DNA from: an uncultured SAR86 cluster bacterium | GTDB taxonomy: Bacteria > Pseudomonadota > Gammaproteobacteria > Magnimaribacterales > D2472 | DNA: 48,232 bases | NCBI GenBank assembly: GCA_902635645.1 | Contig: CACPON010000007.1 | Coordinates: 1 to 48,232 of the forward strand | Reading direction: 5' to 3' | Part shown: positions 1-10,671 of the stretch, one piece after another | Numbering within the stretch: the stretch's first letter is position 1 | Layout of the letters: every line of letters starts with the position of its first letter | Made by a program: the position numbers and the translations under genes | The notes under the pieces: model-generated | What the model saw: the letters and a program-made list of their open reading frames with translations, nothing else | What the model was told of the DNA's origin: nothing | Databases searched by the model: none

Positions 1-1
1 A

Positions 2-1576
2 AATCAAGCGCCTACATGGTGTTCTGTTGATCTTAGAGATGGCAATCAGGCATTGATTGAGCCAATGGGCTCTGAAAGAAAAGACAGAATGTTTACTTTG
101 CTATGCAAATTAGGGTTTAAAGAAATTGAAGTTGGCTTTCCTTCTGCATCACAAACTGACTTTGATTTTGTAAGATCTCTGATAGAGGATAAAAAAATTC
201 CCTCTCATGTAAACATACAGGTTCTAACCCAGTCTAGGAATGAATTAATTGAAAGAACTTTTGAATCTCTTAAAGGCATTCCAAGAGCTATTGTTCATTT
301 TTATAATTCGACATCTACCCTTCAGAGAAAAGTTGTTTTTAATCAAGATAAAGAAGGTATTAAAGAGATTGCAATTAATGGTGCATTGAAAATAAAGGAA
401 TTGGCTTTAGCAAATCCTGATACCGACTGGAGTTTTGAATATTCACCTGAAAGCTTTACTGGAACCGAACTAGATTATGCCGCAGAGGTCTGTGATGCAG
501 TTGTAGATATTCTAAAAGAGGTTTCAAAACATAAGATCATAATAAACCTTCCTGCAACTGTAGAAATGTCTACACCAAATATATACGGTGATCAGATTGA
601 ATGGATGGATAAGAACCTAAAAAATCGTAAAGATATCTCTCTAAGTCTCCATCCTCATAATGATAGAGGTACAGCTGTTGCAGCATCTGAGTTTGGACTC
701 ATGGCTGGTGCGGATAGGGTTGAAGGCACTTTGTTTGGAAATGGTGAAAGAACTGGAAATGTAGACATAGTCACTATAGCTTTGAATATGCTTACTCAAG
801 GAATTGATCCGCAGCTAGACTTTTCGAACATAAATTCAGTTATGAGAGAGGTTGAGTATTGTAATCAGCTGCCAGTGCATCCAAGACATCCATACGCAGG
901 AGACCTAGTTTTTACTGCATTTTCAGGATCCCATCAGGATGCAATAAAAAAGGGTTTCCAAGCTATGAAACAAAGCAATGATCCTGAGTGGGCTGTCCCA
1001 TATTTGCCAATTGATCCAGCTGACCTAGGAAGAAGTTATGAGGCTGTTGTTCGTATCAACTCTCAATCTGGAAAAGGTGGTGTTGCATTTCTTTTAGAAA
1101 AAGATCACGGGGTATCTCTTCCAAGAAGACTTCAAATTAGCATGAGTCAAAAAATACAAAAACTTGCAGATGAAACAGGTAAAGAAATTAGTAGTCCTGA
1201 AATATGGGAAATATTTGAGACAAACTTTTTAAAACCAAAAAATAATTTTGCATATCAAAGTCATACTTCATCAACCAAAGATGATGTTAACGAGTTAGAA
1301 GTAAAGATGATTATGAATACAGAAGAGGTCACTGTATCTGGAACTGGGAATGGGCCAATAGATTCATTTGTTAATGGTCTGTCCAAGGAATTAGGAATCA
1401 ATATAAAAATTTCTGACTATCATCAATCCGCAATCTCATCAGGTTCTGATGCTCAGGCTGCAGCATACATTGAGCTTGAGAAAGATGGACAGACAAGATG
1501 GGGAGTTGGAATAAATCCAAATACTACACGAGCTTCATTTGAAGCTATTATCGTAGGGCTAAGTAAAATCCTATAA
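2..1576 (+). CDS. leuA: 2-isopropylmalate synthase, 5'-truncated by window edge
   Basis: Frame stays open to position 2 (NQAPTWCSVDLRDGNQALIEPMGSERK...), so the TTG at 53 is probably not the true start; HPHNDRGTAVAASE and the C-terminal LeuA dimer domain are present. Confidence 0.95.
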   Translation, partial: NQAPTWCSVDLRDGNQALIEPMGSERKDRMFTLLCKLGFKEIEVGFPSASQTDFDFVRSLIEDKKIPSHVNIQVLTQSRNELIERTFESLKGIPRAIVHFYNSTSTLQRKVVFNQDKEGIKEIAINGALKIKELALANPDTDWSFEYSPESFTGTELDYAAEVCDAVVDILKEVSKHKIIINLPATVEMSTPNIYGDQIEWMDKNLKNRKDISLSLHPHNDRGTAVAASEFGLMAGADRVEGTLFGNGERTGNVDIVTIALNMLTQGIDPQLDFSNINSVMREVEYCNQLPVHPRHPYAGDLVFTAFSGSHQDAIKKGFQAMKQSNDPEWAVPYLPIDPADLGRSYEAVVRINSQSGKGGVAFLLEKDHGVSLPRRLQISMSQKIQKLADETGKEISSPEIWEIFETNFLKPKNNFAYQSHTSSTKDDVNELEVKMIMNTEEVTVSGTGNGPIDSFVNGLSKELGINIKISDYHQSAISSGSDAQAAAYIELEKDGQTRWGVGINPNTTRASFEAIIVGLSKIL

Positions 1577-1579
1577 AAA

Positions 1580-2353
1580 CTAATCGAAATTTGGTTCGCG
1601 TTTCTCGAAAAAAGCTATTACAGCCTCCTCATTTTGAGGACTTCTAGTCAAGCTATTTTGAATTTCAGCTTCGCTTTGATATGTGTCCCAATATGAATTA
1701 GATAATGATTCACGCATTAATATTTTGGTGTTCGCAAGGGCTTGTGGTGATCTTTTAGCAAGTCTAGCAGCCCACTCTAATGTATCTTCTTTTAGCTTAT
1801 CAACCGTTGTTACTTTATTAGCCAAACCAAACTGCAAACATTCTTTTGCATCAATTTTTTTTGCTTCTATTGCATATTCATATGCTTTTGAGTAACCAAG
1901 ATATTTTGGTAATAGCCATGAAAGTCCTCCATCAGGTATTAAAGCAATATTACTAAATACTGAGAGAATATAGGCATCATCAGACATAACTCTTAAATCA
2001 CATGCCATAGCAAATGCAGCTCCTATTCCAGCTGCTGGACCTTGTATAGAAGCTATAACAGGCTTAGGCATAGAAATTATATTTTCAAATGAGGGCTTAA
2101 AGCCTCTTAACAAAGCATCCTTTGATCCATCCCAATTAGCATCAGCTTCAGATAAGTCAGCACCAGAAGAAAAAGCTCTTCCTGATCCAGAAAGCACCAC
2201 GACCCTTATATTGTCATCATCTTTCACTAATTTAGTTGCTTCTTGTAAATCCCAAATTAATTGAGAATTAAAAGCATTCAATACATCTGGTCTATTTATT
2301 TCTATTGAAGCAACTTTATTTTCTGTATTTATTTTTACCGTCTTAAAATCCAT
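1580..2353 (-). CDS. Enoyl-CoA hydratase/isomerase (crotonase) family protein
   Basis: Crotonase fold motifs NRPDVLNAFN, GSGRAFSSGADL, GPAAGIGAAFAMACDLR; GGAG SD upstream. Confidence 0.9.
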   Translation of the reverse strand: MDFKTVKINTENKVASIEINRPDVLNAFNSQLIWDLQEATKLVKDDDNIRVVVLSGSGRAFSSGADLSEADANWDGSKDALLRGFKPSFENIISMPKPVIASIQGPAAGIGAAFAMACDLRVMSDDAYILSVFSNIALIPDGGLSWLLPKYLGYSKAYEYAIEAKKIDAKECLQFGLANKVTTVDKLKEDTLEWAARLAKRSPQALANTKILMRESLSNSYWDTYQSEAEIQNSLTRSPQNEEAVIAFFEKREPNFD

Positions 2354-2386
2354 AATTTAAATCTCCTAGAGTTTCATGCCTAAACA

Positions 2387-3334
2387 CTATTTCTTAGAAA
2401 TAATGATACACCCATCTTTATAACAAATTTCTCCGCCTGCTTGATCCTTGTCAGCTCTTGTCCACGAAACTAAAGATTTAGGCCCAGGATTTGATTGTAT
2501 AAAAGTTTTTATAACTTCTTCAATTACCTTTTTGCTTGGCATAGCTATGCTCTGTTTTCTTATTGAGTGTCTAATAATATCAATAACAAATGGTTCATCT
2601 ATTTTTCTTAGATCTTTAACTTTAATTTTTTTATCAATTAAATGTTGAAATTTTTCTTCTAAAAGAATTTCATATGATTGATTTTTAATCCTTATAAACT
2701 CTGAAGTATTTGAAATTCTAGATGATGCCTTCATCCATCTCTGCTCAATAGAAGGAATAATATTATTTCTTATGTAATTTCTATCTTGCTCCTGCCCATC
2801 ATTAGACTCATCATTGATATAACTGATGTTGTTGTCTCTGAGGTACATCATAATATTTTCTTTGGTTAGATTAATTAAAGGTCTTACGAGATAACCATCT
2901 CCTACGCCTCTTTTTACATTAAGGCTTTCAAGACCATCAACTCCTGTGCCTCTAAATAGTCTTAATAAAAAAGTTTCAGCTACATCATTAGAATGATGAC
3001 CAAGTAAAATCTGGTCTCCCTCTTTGAGGTATTTTGTAAATATCTTGTATCTAGCTTTTCTAGCAGCTGATTCCAGACCATCCCCATCAATTTTAATTTC
3101 AACAGACTCAACATGGCATGGTATACCTAATTTCTTAGAAGTCTGTTTACAATGGTCTTCCCATTTTGCTGAATTGCTTGAAAGATTATGATTGATATGG
3201 ATTGCTTCTATGTTAGAAATATCATTTGAACAAAGCAAATGCAATAATGCTGTGGAGTCAGGCCCCCCACTATATCCAACATAGATTTTTTTATCTAAAT
3301 CTAAGTGATAAGTTAAATCATTAAAATTAATCAA
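2387..3334 (-). CDS. tilS: tRNA(Ile)-lysidine synthase
   Basis: PP-loop YSGGPDSTALLHLL, LGHHSNDVAETFLLRLFRGTG; conserved position after accA. Confidence 0.93.
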   Translation of the reverse strand: MINFNDLTYHLDLDKKIYVGYSGGPDSTALLHLLCSNDISNIEAIHINHNLSSNSAKWEDHCKQTSKKLGIPCHVESVEIKIDGDGLESAARKARYKIFTKYLKEGDQILLGHHSNDVAETFLLRLFRGTGVDGLESLNVKRGVGDGYLVRPLINLTKENIMMYLRDNNISYINDESNDGQEQDRNYIRNNIIPSIEQRWMKASSRISNTSEFIRIKNQSYEILLEEKFQHLIDKKIKVKDLRKIDEPFVIDIIRHSIRKQSIAMPSKKVIEEVIKTFIQSNPGPKSLVSWTRADKDQAGGEICYKDGCIIISKK

Positions 3335-3337
3335 AAT

Positions 3338-4327
3338 CTAAATGCCAATTTCTACTAATCTTTTGTATCTTCTGTCCAGCAGTTGTTCCATAGACATACT
3401 ATTTAGAGCAGATAAATTTTTAATTAGGGAATCTTTTATGCTTGATGAAATTAGATCATAGTCCCTGTGAGCACCACCCAAAGGCTCTTCAATAATTTCA
3501 TCAATAATTTTTAATTTTTTTAGTTCATTTGCTGAAACCTTCATCGCCTCAGCAGCATCTGAAGCCTTGTCAGCTGTTCTCCATATTATTGAAGCACAAG
3601 CTTCTGGAGAGGCTACAGAATAGGTAGCATATTGAAGCATTGCAATATTATCACCAACACTTATAGCTAGTGCTCCTCCAGAACCACCCTCACCAGTAAC
3701 TACAACTAAAATTGGAGTTTTTAGTTCTGACATTACTGCTAAATTTCTAGCAATTGCCTCACTCTGGCCCCTTTCTTCACCCTCTATACCTGGATATGCT
3801 CCGGCCGTATCAATAAAAGTTATAACTGGCATGGTAAATTGTTCAGCTAACTCCATCAGTCTCTTAGCTTTTCTATAGCCTTCAGGCTGTGGCATTCCAA
3901 AATTCCTTCTAACTTTTTCTTCGGTATCTCTTCCTTTCTCATGTCCAATAATCATGACCGGCATATTTTCAAGATATGCTATGCCTCCAATAATTGAAGC
4001 ATCATCACCAAATTGTCTGTCACCATGTAATTCATCAAAATCATCAAAAATTCTTTCTATAAAATCTAATGTATGAGGTCTTTGAGGATGTCTAGCAACT
4101 TGAACTGTCTGCCAAATAGAAAGCTTTGAATATATTTTTTTTGTTTCCACATCCCTTTCTTTTCGAAGAGTATTAATCTGATTGTTTAACTCTGAAGAAT
4201 CTATAGCTGAATTTTTTAGAGCAGTGATTTTCTCAGATATATCCTGAATTGTTTTCTCAAAATCTAAAAATTTATAATCTTCTGAAATCTCAGGGATGTT
4301 CTTTGGATCAATTTCTTTATTTGTCAT
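3338..4327 (-). CDS. accA: Acetyl-CoA carboxylase carboxyltransferase subunit alpha
   Basis: [31 protein letters not shown]; start placed at internal ATG (MTNKEID) rather than the upstream TTG of the ORF track. Confidence 0.95.
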   Translation of the reverse strand: MTNKEIDPKNIPEISEDYKFLDFEKTIQDISEKITALKNSAIDSSELNNQINTLRKERDVETKKIYSKLSIWQTVQVARHPQRPHTLDFIERIFDDFDELHGDRQFGDDASIIGGIAYLENMPVMIIGHEKGRDTEEKVRRNFGMPQPEGYRKAKRLMELAEQFTMPVITFIDTAGAYPGIEGEERGQSEAIARNLAVMSELKTPILVVVTGEGGSGGALAISVGDNIAMLQYATYSVASPEACASIIWRTADKASDAAEAMKVSANELKKLKIIDEIIEEPLGGAHRDYDLISSSIKDSLIKNLSALNSMSMEQLLDRRYKRLVEIGI

Positions 4328-4345
4328 TTTTATTCGGTGCAAAAA

Positions 4346-7300
4346 TTATATTTCTAGAGCATTTTTTCCAAAAGTTTCATCTAACAAACTTAAATTTGAT
4401 AATGTCGGCTCAAATTTAAATTTGTCACCCATGTCTATTATAGCCTCTGAATCATTTGTTATTACTTTTACATTTAAATTACATCCTGAAGATTTCCACA
4501 AATCTTTATTTAACTTCTCTAATTTTTCAGAAAGCTCCTCAAGTGAAAATAGGTCAGATTTTTCTAGATTTAAGGTAACTTCCTGAATCTTTTTTAAGAG
4601 CTCTTGGTCTAATGACTTAACTTCTTTAACTCTCATCCTAAACATTGCATCACCAATTTCTTTAGATCTGTAGTCATCTATTTCAACAGTACCCTTTACA
4701 ACAAGAATTTTTCCATCTTTTAAAATTTCATGACATTCTTCAAGAACTTCACTTGGGACCACTCCATCCATAACTCCAGTACCATCATCAAAATTTATAA
4801 ATGTTAAAGGTTTTCCTTTTTTGTCTTTTATTTGTCTAACACTGTTTATTAAGACTACCAAAGAAGCTTTTTTTGTATCATGGTTGAGTTTCTGTATTTG
4901 CGTTGATCTAAGTCGATTTACTTTTGTCTCAATTGCATTGACAGGATGTCCAGATAAATAATATCCAAGTGATTTTTTTTCAAGCGCTAACAACTCGCTT
5001 AAATTCATGTCTTGAGTATTTTTATATTTTTCATATGGGTCAAAACTATCATCTAGTGATGAGAATAAATCTCCTGACATTCCAACTTGCTTAGATATAT
5101 TTTTTGATCCGTCTTTCAACATATCCTCAACACATGAAATTGCTATGCTTCTTGAGGGAGCAATGCTATCAAATGCACCAGATTGAGATAAAGCCTCTAA
5201 GGATTTCTTGCCCCCAAGTTTTATGTCAACTTTCTTTGAAAAATCCCATAAATCATTAAATGTATTGGTTTCTCTTATTTGACACACGTGTTTTATAAAT
5301 GTATCAGCCACACCTTTTATGGCTCCTAAACCATATTCGATATCTCCATCTTCATTTACCAAAAACATTTTGCTACTGGATAAAATATTTGGTTTTAGGA
5401 CATTGATATTCATTCGCTTACATTCCTGAATTAATGCATGAATTTTATCTGTATTTCCTAGCTCAGTTGAAAGTACAGCAGCCATAAAATGCTCAGGATA
5501 ATAAGTTTTAAGATATGCTGTTTGATAAGAAATTACTGCATAAGCAGCTGAGTGGGATTTATTAAAGCCGTACTCTGCAAATTGCTCTATAAGCTCAAAT
5601 ATTTTTTCTGCTGTTTTTGCTGGTATAGAATTTTTATCGCAGCCCTTAACAAAAATTTCTCGTTGCTCTTCCATTTCTTCAACTTTTTTCTTACCCATCA
5701 CTCTTCGAAGTATGTCTGCTTGACCCATAGAATAACCAGCAAGAACTCGAGCAGCTTCCATGACCTGTTCTTGGTAGACAATAACTCCATAAGTTTCAGA
5801 TAGAACTGGCTCAAGTAATTCATGCGGATAGGTAACCTGACTTCTGCCATGTTTTCTATCTACAAAAGTTGTATGCATTCCTGAATTAAGGGGTCCAGGT
5901 CTGTATAGAGCTAAAAGAGCTGTTATTTCTTCAAATTTTGTAGGTTTGAGTTTTTTAATTAAATCTCTCATCCCTGTTGATTCCAATTGAAAGACTGCCA
6001 TTGTTTTACCAGATGACAATAATTCAAATACCTTCGAATCATTTAATGGAATACTATCTAAATTTAATTGCTCTTCGCCATTTTGAAAGGATTTGTTGAT
6101 AGATTTTACGGCTTTATCAATAACGGTTAGTGTTCTTAATCCTAAGAAATCAAATTTTACTAATCCAATTTTTTCTACATCATCTTTATCATACTGAGTC
6201 ATGATTGAAGATGACTGTCGATCATTATATATGGGACAAAAATCTGACAAGCTTCCTGGAGCAATAACAACTCCACCAGCATGTTTACCTACATTTCTTG
6301 CTATGCCTTCTAATTTATATGCTAAATCCACAACTTCTCTAACTTCAGAATCATTTTTTGCAGCTTGAGCAAAAACTGGTTGTTCTTCTTTTGCTCTATC
6401 AAGTGTCATTCCTGGTGCAAACGGAATCATTTTTGAAATTCTATCTCCCAATGCATAAGGCTTGCCCATTGCCCGAGCAACATCTCTTACAACAGCTCTT
6501 GCAGCCATTGTTCCAAAAGTAGCTATTTGTGAAACAGCTTCACTGCCATATTTTTTGCTTACATAATCAATAACGCTATCTCTTTTTTCCATACAAAAAT
6601 CTATATCGAAATCAGGCATAGATATCCTTTCAGGATTAAGAAAACGTTCAAATAGCAAACCATGAGCTATTGGATCAAGTGTGGTTATACCAAGTGAATA
6701 TGCAACTAATGAACCAGCTCCTGAGCCCCTGCCAGGACCTACCGGAACATCATTATCTTTAGACCACTGAATGAAATCATAGACAATTAAAAAGTAACTT
6801 GAGAAGCCCATTTTTTTTATTTGATTTAATTCGTAATCAAGTCTTTGCTTGTATTCTTCTTGCTTTTTATCATCAAAATTTATAATTATTTGATTTAACT
6901 TTTTGTGTGAAAGTTCAGCAATATATGAATCAAAGTCATGTTCATCTGGAACAGGATATTCAGGAAGAAAATACCCCTCAGTATGCAGAGATACATTACA
7001 TTTTTTTGCAACTTCATTTGTATTTTTTATGAGCTCATCAAAGTCTAGGAATAAATTACTCATTTCATCAGGAGACTTAAAATACTGCTCACTAGAAAAA
7101 GGTTTTTCTCTATTTGGATCATTCAAAGTTCTTCCTGTATTAATACATACTTTAGTTTCATGAGTCTCATAATCATTTTTTTCTGAAAAAAGAACATCGT
7201 TTGTAGCAATTAAAGGAACACCTTTTGAATTAGAAATTGGGAGTATATTTGTAAAAAATTCCTGCTCATCTGGTCTATTAGTTTTTTGGATTTCTATAAA

Positions 7301-7789
7301 GAAATCTTCTTTAAATACTTCTAGAAATTTATCGATACGACTGGCTGCCTCATCAAATTTCTTCCTTTTTATTAGCTCGAATATGTGACTATCTTTTCCG
7401 CCAGAAATTACTATTACATCATTTCTAAATTCCTCGAGATCATTGAAATTAAGTATTGGAGTTTGATATGAATAATTATTGTGAGCTTTAGAGATCGCTC
7501 TCATTAAATTTTTATGTCCATTATTGTTTTTAGCCAAACACAAAAGTTCATGCGATGAATCATCACCATCAAATATAACTCTTATTGATGATCCAGATAT
7601 TGGCTTGATGCCTGCACTTTCGCATTTATTAAAAAATTTAACCATTGCAAACATATTAGATTTATCAGTTAAAGCAAGAGATGGGACAGAATGCTTTTTT
7701 GCACAATCGACTAACTGATTAATTGTTAATAGCCCTTGAGTAATACTATATTCTGATGAAACTCTTAAATGAGAAAATGTTTTTTCCAT
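4346..7789 (-). CDS. dnaE: DNA polymerase III subunit alpha
   Basis: 1147 aa; PHP domain start FSHLRVSSEYS, catalytic PDFDIDFCMEKRD, GPGRGSGAGSLVAYSLGIT. Confidence 0.97.
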   Translation of the reverse strand: MEKTFSHLRVSSEYSITQGLLTINQLVDCAKKHSVPSLALTDKSNMFAMVKFFNKCESAGIKPISGSSIRVIFDGDDSSHELLCLAKNNNGHKNLMRAISKAHNNYSYQTPILNFNDLEEFRNDVIVISGGKDSHIFELIKRKKFDEAASRIDKFLEVFKEDFFIEIQKTNRPDEQEFFTNILPISNSKGVPLIATNDVLFSEKNDYETHETKVCINTGRTLNDPNREKPFSSEQYFKSPDEMSNLFLDFDELIKNTNEVAKKCNVSLHTEGYFLPEYPVPDEHDFDSYIAELSHKKLNQIIINFDDKKQEEYKQRLDYELNQIKKMGFSSYFLIVYDFIQWSKDNDVPVGPGRGSGAGSLVAYSLGITTLDPIAHGLLFERFLNPERISMPDFDIDFCMEKRDSVIDYVSKKYGSEAVSQIATFGTMAARAVVRDVARAMGKPYALGDRISKMIPFAPGMTLDRAKEEQPVFAQAAKNDSEVREVVDLAYKLEGIARNVGKHAGGVVIAPGSLSDFCPIYNDRQSSSIMTQYDKDDVEKIGLVKFDFLGLRTLTVIDKAVKSINKSFQNGEEQLNLDSIPLNDSKVFELLSSGKTMAVFQLESTGMRDLIKKLKPTKFEEITALLALYRPGPLNSGMHTTFVDRKHGRSQVTYPHELLEPVLSETYGVIVYQEQVMEAARVLAGYSMGQADILRRVMGKKKVEEMEEQREIFVKGCDKNSIPAKTAEKIFELIEQFAEYGFNKSHSAAYAVISYQTAYLKTYYPEHFMAAVLSTELGNTDKIHALIQECKRMNINVLKPNILSSSKMFLVNEDGDIEYGLGAIKGVADTFIKHVCQIRETNTFNDLWDFSKKVDIKLGGKKSLEALSQSGAFDSIAPSRSIAISCVEDMLKDGSKNISKQVGMSGDLFSSLDDSFDPYEKYKNTQDMNLSELLALEKKSLGYYLSGHPVNAIETKVNRLRSTQIQKLNHDTKKASLVVLINSVRQIKDKKGKPLTFINFDDGTGVMDGVVPSEVLEECHEILKDGKILVVKGTVEIDDYRSKEIGDAMFRMRVKEVKSLDQELLKKIQEVTLNLEKSDLFSLEELSEKLEKLNKDLWKSSGCNLNVKVITNDSEAIIDMGDKFKFEPTLSNLSLLDETFGKNALEI

Positions 7790-7793
7790 TGTA

Positions 7794-8339
7794 CTAAGCG
7801 ATAACTCCTTTAAATGTTTTTCTGTGAATTGGTGTTATGCCATGTTTTTTTATTACAGCTTTATGCAAATTGGTGCCATAGCCCTTATGACTCGAAAAAT
7901 AAAAATCTGGATATTTTTTATCAAATTGCATCATTAAATTATCCCTATAAACTTTTGCAATAATTGAGGCAGCGCTTATTTCATCTACAACTGCATCACC
8001 ACCAATTATTGTTTGAGTATCTATATCTAAATCAGGCTTATGCGTTCCATCAACAAGAATTTTACCTGGTTCAACAGATAGGTTTAGTATAGCCCTTTTC
8101 ATTGCTAATAAAGAAGCTTGTAGAATATTAATACTATCTATTTCTTCAACAGATGCGGATCCGAAAGAAAAATAAGAATTTTGCATTATGGTTGAAGATA
8201 ACTCTTCTCTTTTCTTCTTTGAAAGCTTTTTTGAATCTGCAAGACCAGGTATGTTGGTTTTTAGAACTACAGCTGCTGCAATTACTGGGCCAGCCAAACA
8301 ACCTCTTCCAACCTCATCAACTCCAGCAATAAAATTCAA
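7794..8339 (-). CDS. rnhB: Ribonuclease HII
   Basis: GVDEVGRGCLAGPV, DSKKLSKKKRE, ISAASIIAKVYRD. Confidence 0.96.
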   Translation of the reverse strand: MNFIAGVDEVGRGCLAGPVIAAAVVLKTNIPGLADSKKLSKKKREELSSTIMQNSYFSFGSASVEEIDSINILQASLLAMKRAILNLSVEPGKILVDGTHKPDLDIDTQTIIGGDAVVDEISAASIIAKVYRDNLMMQFDKKYPDFYFSSHKGYGTNLHKAVIKKHGITPIHRKTFKGVIA

Positions 8340-9451
8340 AGCTTTAAAATTGCATTTGTGTGCTCGGTTTCCTCTGAGCCAATTAATAAGGTTCTCAATT
8401 GTTCTGAAAGTGAGTTTAAATGATGAAAATCATTAGATTCAATAGCCTTTAGTATTTCTTGTGGGGTACATTTTTTTTGAATTAGTTCAGGAAATTTTCT
8501 TGAGCCTAGTAATAAATTTGGAAGGCCGACATCATCAATCTTAAGCATTCTTGAAATAATAAAATAATTAATTGGATTTGTTCTATAACAAATAATTGGA
8601 GATGCGCCCAATATTGCAGCTTCAAGAGTTGCAGTCCCAGAGGTTACTACGGAGCAATCAGAAATTGATAAGAAATCTTTTGCAGAGTCTATGCTTATCT
8701 TAACTGGCAATGATTTTGGAACAAGATTATCAATTGTTTCAAAAATCTTTTGATCAGATGCAGGAATTAGGTACACATAATCCTCATTTTTATTTGCATG
8801 AATATTAATAAACTCTATATAAGTAGGGAGTAAATTTTCAATTTCAGAGACCCTGCTCCCTGGAAGTATTGAAATATATCTTTTTGAAGAATCTAATTGA
8901 TATTTTTTATATACAAGTTGTGAATCTTGTTTAAATAATTTACTAAATGGATGTCCTATATGGATACTTGGTAAATTCTTATTTCTATAATAATCATGCT
9001 CAAAATTAAATAAGCACATTGTTAAATCTATATAACGTTTAATATTTTTAATTCTACCCTCTCTCCATCCCCAAACTGATGGGCTAACAAGTTGAATATT
9101 TTTGCTTATTTCTTTTTGCTTGAGTATTTTGTGAATGCTTATATTAAAATCTGGGGAATCAATGCCTATGAAATAATCTATATCATTCTCAATGAATAAA
9201 TTTATTAATTTTTTTTGTAGTTGTCTGAGTTGCCTATATTTAATAAGAGGTTCTATTAAGCCCATTACATGCAACTTACTAAAATCAAAAATTGAACTGA
9301 GTCCTTCTTGAATGATTTTAGGTCCACCAACTCCATATAATTCGACATGATGGGTTTTTTTAAGTCCTGAAATTATTTTTGCTCCAAGTCTGTCACCGGA
9401 GTATTCGCCTGCAACAACCCCAACTTTAATAATTGGCTTTTGCAAGCTCAC
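8336..9451 (-). CDS. lpxB: Lipid-A-disaccharide synthase
   Basis: GEYSGDRLGAKII, SPSVWGWREGRIKNIK, LPGSRVSEI; 4-bp overlap with rnhB. Confidence 0.95.
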   Translation of the reverse strand: MSLQKPIIKVGVVAGEYSGDRLGAKIISGLKKTHHVELYGVGGPKIIQEGLSSIFDFSKLHVMGLIEPLIKYRQLRQLQKKLINLFIENDIDYFIGIDSPDFNISIHKILKQKEISKNIQLVSPSVWGWREGRIKNIKRYIDLTMCLFNFEHDYYRNKNLPSIHIGHPFSKLFKQDSQLVYKKYQLDSSKRYISILPGSRVSEIENLLPTYIEFINIHANKNEDYVYLIPASDQKIFETIDNLVPKSLPVKISIDSAKDFLSISDCSVVTSGTATLEAAILGASPIICYRTNPINYFIISRMLKIDDVGLPNLLLGSRKFPELIQKKCTPQEILKAIESNDFHHLNSLSEQLRTLLIGSEETEHTNAILKL

Positions 9452-10231
9452 TTACCTTAAAATGCCACGAGATGAAGCTTTAATAGACTGAGAAAAAATA
9501 TCTAGATAGGTATCATTCGTTTCAGCCAAAAGAATATCTATTTCATTTAAGGAATCTTCAAGCTTTAATCCCTTTTTATAGATAATTTTAAAAGCTTTCT
9601 TAATAAGACTTATGGATTCTGATGGAATATTATTTCTAGTCATTCCTACTGAATTAAGACCGATTACTCTTGCTGGGTTAGAGGCTACCTTAGTATAAGC
9701 TGGAACATCCATAGTTATTGATGTATTCATACCAGCAAAAGAATAATCTCCTAAACTACAAAATTGATGTACAGCTGAATATCCTCCTATAACAACATAA
9801 TTACCAACAGAAACATGACCTGCAATACCAGCATTATTTGCAAAGATATTGTTATCTCCAACCAAACAATCATGAGCGATATGTGTGTACGCCATCAAAA
9901 GATTACCGTTTCCAATTTTGGTAACTCCTTTGTCTTGAATAGTTCCTCGATGAACAGTAACACCTTCTCTAAAAATATTATCATCACCAATAATTAATTT
10001 AGTATCTTCGCCCTTAAATTTTTTGTCGGGGGTATCTTCTCCAATAGATGAAAATTGATAAATAGTATTATTTTTACCTATTTTAGTTGGGCCTTTAATA
10101 ACAGCATGACTCAGAACTCTAGTGCCCTCCTCTATTTCTACATCATCACCAATAATACAAAAAGGTCCAATATTTACGCTTGGGTGAATTTTTGTTTTAT
10201 TACTTATAATTGATGAGGAATCTATAGTCAT
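9452..10231 (-). CDS. lpxA: UDP-N-acetylglucosamine acyltransferase
   Basis: Hexapeptide repeats, HRGT, YTHIAHDCLVGDNN, GGYSAVHQFC. Confidence 0.95.
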   Translation of the reverse strand: MTIDSSSIISNKTKIHPSVNIGPFCIIGDDVEIEEGTRVLSHAVIKGPTKIGKNNTIYQFSSIGEDTPDKKFKGEDTKLIIGDDNIFREGVTVHRGTIQDKGVTKIGNGNLLMAYTHIAHDCLVGDNNIFANNAGIAGHVSVGNYVVIGGYSAVHQFCSLGDYSFAGMNTSITMDVPAYTKVASNPARVIGLNSVGMTRNNIPSESISLIKKAFKIIYKKGLKLEDSLNEIDILLAETNDTYLDIFSQSIKASSRGILR

Positions 10232-10671
10232 TAAACTTTCCTATCTGCACAAAGTATTGAAGCCGAGCATACAACTTTATTATCAACTTCAGCTCTAGTC
10301 TCAAACTTCCAAATACCTTTTTTTTCACTGACAACTTTGCTGTATAAATGAACTTTATCATTTGGTCCAACGCGTGATCTAAACCTAGCTTTGTCTATAC
10401 CTGCAAATACATAGATTGAGCCCTCTTCCGGTGTCTTATCCATTGTTTTGAAACCCAAAATTCCAGATGCCTGAGCAAGTGCTTCAATTAATAATACGCC
10501 AGGAAAAACTGGATTACCTGGAAAATGACCTTTATAGAAATCATCATCGGCTGAATTTTTTAAAATACAATGAATGCTTTTACCCAATTCAACTTCAACA
10601 ATTTCTTCAATGAAAAGAAATGGTTCTCTGTGAGGAAGAAAGTTTTTTACTTCATCAAAGTGTTTTAACAT
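10231..10671 (-). CDS. fabZ: 3-hydroxyacyl-ACP dehydratase FabZ
   Basis: LPHREPFLFIEEI, GHFPGNPVFPGVLLIEALAQASG; start set at MLKHFDE (ORF track extends to 10713 inside lpxD). Confidence 0.95.
   Translation of the reverse strand: MLKHFDEVKNFLPHREPFLFIEEIVEVELGKSIHCILKNSADDDFYKGHFPGNPVFPGVLLIEALAQASGILGFKTMDKTPEEGSIYVFAGIDKARFRSRVGPNDKVHLYSKVVSEKKGIWKFETRAEVDNKVVCSASILCADRKV

Noticed and set aside
4296-4586. 96-aa plus-strand ORF across the accA/dnaE junction
   Set aside because: Antisense shadow of dnaE 3' end and accA start; no family features.
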